Below, one piece after another: positions 60,323 through 62,429 of a DNA stretch of 62,429 bases. This DNA comes from CAYNYF01 sp964401385 (GTDB taxonomy: Bacteria > Planctomycetota > Phycisphaerae > SM23-33). The position numbers were made by a program, and so were the translations under genes. The stretch covers positions 1-62,429 of the forward strand of contig CAYNYF010000012.1 in the NCBI GenBank assembly GCA_964401385.1, read 5' to 3'. How positions within the stretch are numbered: the stretch's first letter is position 1; each line of letters opens with the position of its first letter. The notes under the pieces are model-generated. The model was not told where the DNA came from. It saw nothing but the letters and a program-made list of their open reading frames with translations, and did not search any database.

Positions 60323-62185
60323 CTAACCTTTCTTCGCCGACAGGATGGCCTCGGCCAGCTTGGCCCGGGCCTTCTCCCACTCGTCGGGGTCGTGGGACCA
60401 GTCGCCGAACTTTCCGATGAGGGCCTCGTCGTTTCCGGCCTCGCCCAGGGCCTTGCGGACGATGGAATTCACAATCTCGTCGGCCTTTGCCCCGGCGCCG
60501 AGCTGCTTGAGCAGGACGAAGTATTCGTAGTCTGTGTTCCCTCGGCGATACGCCTTCAGCCGGATCGACGGAAAGATCTCATCCACGCCGAGGCATTTTC
60601 CCGGAAACATCATCACGCCGTTGTGGTTCGGCCGCCAGTACTGCCGCGTGCCGGAGTTGTTCGGCCAGAGGAGCAGGTTCTCCCCGCCCCAGCGCCCGCT
60701 GCACCAGTTGTGCCAGCAGTCCACGCGGTACTTCCAGCCGATCCACGCCCACGTCCGCAGCCCCAACGCCTCGTTGTCCAGGTTCTCGGAGCCGATCCAC
60801 GGCTCGGAGCCCTGATAGAACCACGCCTCCTTGCCCTTGGCCTGCTCGGCCTGGAGGAGTTTGACCGGGTAGAAACACCCCGAGATGCACCAGATGTCCA
60901 TGGAATCGCCGAAATACTTCAACAGCGGCTCCGGCTTGCCGAAGGCGGTGTAGAAGTCGTGCCGCATCTTGATCCGCTTGCTGGAGCGGTGGACGGTCTC
61001 GGCGAGCTTCTTGATCTTGACGAACTGGGCCTGCTGGGAGGGCTCGTCCAGCCCCTGGAAGAACACGTACATCCGCGGGTTCCAGCCCTTCTCCTTGAAG
61101 TGCTGGTCGTATTGCCTCAGGACGGTCTCGATCCGGCCGTAGTACAGGTCGGGGTCCTTTGCGTCGCCGCCTTTGGGGCTTGGCCAGTAGGTGTCCACCG
61201 GCACGTTCCAGTGCTCGATGGGGACGCGATCGTCGAAGGCCGTGCCGTCGAAGTACGGCCCGAACCGCTTGTCGTGGAAGGCCCAGTCGATTGTGATGTC
61301 CTTGCCTTCGCCCTTGAGCTTGGGGGAACAGTCGTAGATGTATCCGATCATCCGGTGCTGGCGGCACAGGCGGAAATACTGCCGCTCCAGCTTGAGGTTC
61401 CGCTCGTCGGTCGAGCGAACGCCGAACGCGCCGGGGATGGTCGCGCGATACAGCGGCCCCTCGGCCCGGGCGCTGAGCTTGTCGGGGATGTCGAAGTCCC
61501 ACACTCTCAGTTCCACCTCCGCGGCCGCGTCCCTGGCCCGGTCGGCTTTGACGGTGATCGTGCCTTTGTAGACGCCGGCGGGGGTGTTCTTCGGGATTTT
61601 CAGGTCTACGTACACGGCCTGGTTGCGCCCTTTGGGCACGGCGAAGGGAGCGCCCCAACCGCGGACGTGAAAGGGAATCAACGCGTCGCCGTAGAAGCCG
61701 GTCCCCAGGGACGGCAGGCCCATGGCGTTGAAGCCGGACAGGATCCGGGAAGGCTCGGTCACCTCCGTGTACCAGACCCGGAACAGCTTGGCGCTGCGGG
61801 CGGAGATCTTTCTATTGCCCGGTCCGGCCAGGTCCGAGGCACGCACGTTGACGTACTTGAGGTTGTCGCCGGCGGCCTCGACGATCAACTGAAAGCCCAC
61901 CCATTCGTTGCGGGCGCCGGCCAGGCGGATTTTCTTCTCCGCCCGGGACCAAACGGTGTTTTCCTTGCGCCAGTCGCGGTCGGCGACGTGGGGGTTGTGG
62001 GGCTTTCCGCTCATCGGATCGATGCGCAGCTCACCCGGCACGGCCCAGAGGATGGTCCTGGGGGTGGTCTGGATGGGCACCTTGGGCAACTGGGCCCGCG
62101 CCGGCGCGGGCAGGGCCAGCAGCCAGGCCGCCCCGAGCAGGATTGCCGCCGTCCAACGCCCCGCTGATCTGTTCCTTGGTTTCAT
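60323..62185 (-). CDS. Secreted DUF4091-like protein
   Basis: A 620-residue exported protein with a signal peptide (about 1-31, ending PARAQ). GARNEWVGFQLIVEAAG and VYVDLKIPKNTPAGVYKGTITV are the N-terminal DUF4091-associated beta domain. The barrel follows with YVFFQGLDEPSQQ (acidic pair typical of clan GH-A-like sites) and EAWFYQGSEPWIG. Near the C-terminus DEIFPSIRLKAYRRGNTDYEYF is the DUF4091 signature. GGAGAACG precedes the ATG. A glycosidase role is likely; substrate unknown. Confidence 0.82.
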   Translation of the reverse strand: MKPRNRSAGRWTAAILLGAAWLLALPAPARAQLPKVPIQTTPRTILWAVPGELRIDPMSGKPHNPHVADRDWRKENTVWSRAEKKIRLAGARNEWVGFQLIVEAAGDNLKYVNVRASDLAGPGNRKISARSAKLFRVWYTEVTEPSRILSGFNAMGLPSLGTGFYGDALIPFHVRGWGAPFAVPKGRNQAVYVDLKIPKNTPAGVYKGTITVKADRARDAAAEVELRVWDFDIPDKLSARAEGPLYRATIPGAFGVRSTDERNLKLERQYFRLCRQHRMIGYIYDCSPKLKGEGKDITIDWAFHDKRFGPYFDGTAFDDRVPIEHWNVPVDTYWPSPKGGDAKDPDLYYGRIETVLRQYDQHFKEKGWNPRMYVFFQGLDEPSQQAQFVKIKKLAETVHRSSKRIKMRHDFYTAFGKPEPLLKYFGDSMDIWCISGCFYPVKLLQAEQAKGKEAWFYQGSEPWIGSENLDNEALGLRTWAWIGWKYRVDCWHNWCSGRWGGENLLLWPNNSGTRQYWRPNHNGVMMFPGKCLGVDEIFPSIRLKAYRRGNTDYEYFVLLKQLGAGAKADEIVNSIVRKALGEAGNDEALIGKFGDWSHDPDEWEKARAKLAEAILSAKKG

Positions 62186-62246
62186 CCCTGCGTTCTCCTT
62201 TTCGCCTGTTGGAGGTCCTTGTCCGCTGCGGTCGCGCGCCCGGCGG

Positions 62247-62271
62247 GCCTACCCACCAGCTTGCAGGCGGG
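62247..62271. repeat. Palindromic dispersed repeat, copy 4
   Basis: Matches the 25-bp unit at 40567-40591 with one change (T-A instead of T-G after GCC). It lies about 60 bases upstream of the DUF4091 gene start, in a 244-base end stretch that otherwise shows no gene. Confidence 0.7.
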
Positions 62272-62429
62272 CCGGCCCGCTGCTGCCGCGCCGGCCTCTT
62301 GGCCGCCGGCTGGAACGTTCCCCTGGATACAGCGCAGTCCGCGATTGTCAAGCCTACTCCGGCGGGCGTCTGCCGGGGGGTGCATCCCTTGTTTGTAGGT
62401 AGATTCAGGCGGCAAGGGGTTTGGACTCC

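Noticed and set aside
62186..62429. Small minus-strand frames at the right edge
   Set aside because: They run through the palindromic repeat and the promoter region of the DUF4091 gene and have no family features.

Overview
The window reads as a high-GC bacterial chromosome fragment from a metagenome-assembled genome (one 100-N scaffold gap at 37895-37994). The gene content points to Planctomycetota, probably Phycisphaerae or a close relative. Evidence for this is three DUF4091-type secreted proteins, a DUF1080 lipoprotein, a family-10-like glycosyl hydrolase (GHL10), a planctomycete-style prepilin-like protein, many small lipoproteins and an rnf operon. The placement is inferred from gene families, since no rRNA is present.

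Layout. 0.06-0.14 kb: a leftward terminator and a 3' tRNA remnant. 0.2-5.7 kb (minus): cytidine deaminase, xseB, xseA, hemA, a precorrin-2 dehydrogenase and an anchored hypothetical protein. 5.7-10.9 kb (minus): a large DUF4091/CBM9-like lipoprotein and a GT-C-type membrane glycosyltransferase. 11.0-13.9 kb (plus): a TlpA-like lipoprotein, a coiled-coil lipoprotein and a cysteine-less TlpA-like protein. 14.0-18.7 kb (plus): a P-loop/deoxyribosyltransferase-like fusion, rplM-rpsI with promoter and terminator, argC and argJ. 18.7-22.2 kb (plus): a GHL10 hydrolase coupled to a B12-binding radical SAM protein. 22.3-23.9 kb (minus): a GspE/PilB ATPase with an N-terminal excisionase-type HTH. 24.3-30.7 kb (plus): a probable catabolic operon (DUF4091-like, amidohydrolase, URO-D-like, DUF1080 lipoprotein). 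30.8-31.9 kb (minus): a PadR regulator and a HAAS-type membrane protein, apparently read from a leaderless mRNA. 32.2-38.6 kb (plus): topA, a radical SAM/SPASM-like protein and an ABC exporter pair broken by the gap.

38.6-40.5 kb is an AT-richer accessory island. It holds a small basic-protein gene, an AbrB/RelE-like toxin-antitoxin pair, an IS1-type transposase remnant and several repeats that recur at both edges. 40.5-46.2 kb (plus) is an energy-metabolism block: an RseC-like Cys protein carrying repeat-derived sequence, then rnfC-D-G-E-A-B. Convergent to it at 46.3-48.8 kb (minus) are a ferritin-like protein, apbE (which supplies covalent FMN to RnfD and RnfG) and two small coupled membrane proteins of unknown function. 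48.9-54.0 kb: queF, cysE, a hypothetical protein, a prepilin-like protein and a TPR-like membrane protein. 54.1-62.2 kb: a GH94-type phosphorylase divergent from a putative glycosidase, a coding remnant, an acetamidase/formamidase and a third DUF4091 protein.

The overall picture is a polysaccharide-degrading, probably anaerobic or facultative heterotroph with Rnf-based ion-coupled ferredoxin:NAD chemistry and arginine, cysteine, tetrapyrrole and queuosine biosynthesis. Short palindromic or tandem repeats are scattered through the window, and several have entered coding sequence (xseA N-terminus, RseC-like protein, rnfD and queF C-termini). The least explained items are the HTH-GspE fusion, the two membrane proteins beside apbE, the P-loop/deoxyribosyltransferase fusion, the 38.6-40.5 kb island and the leaderless promoters.
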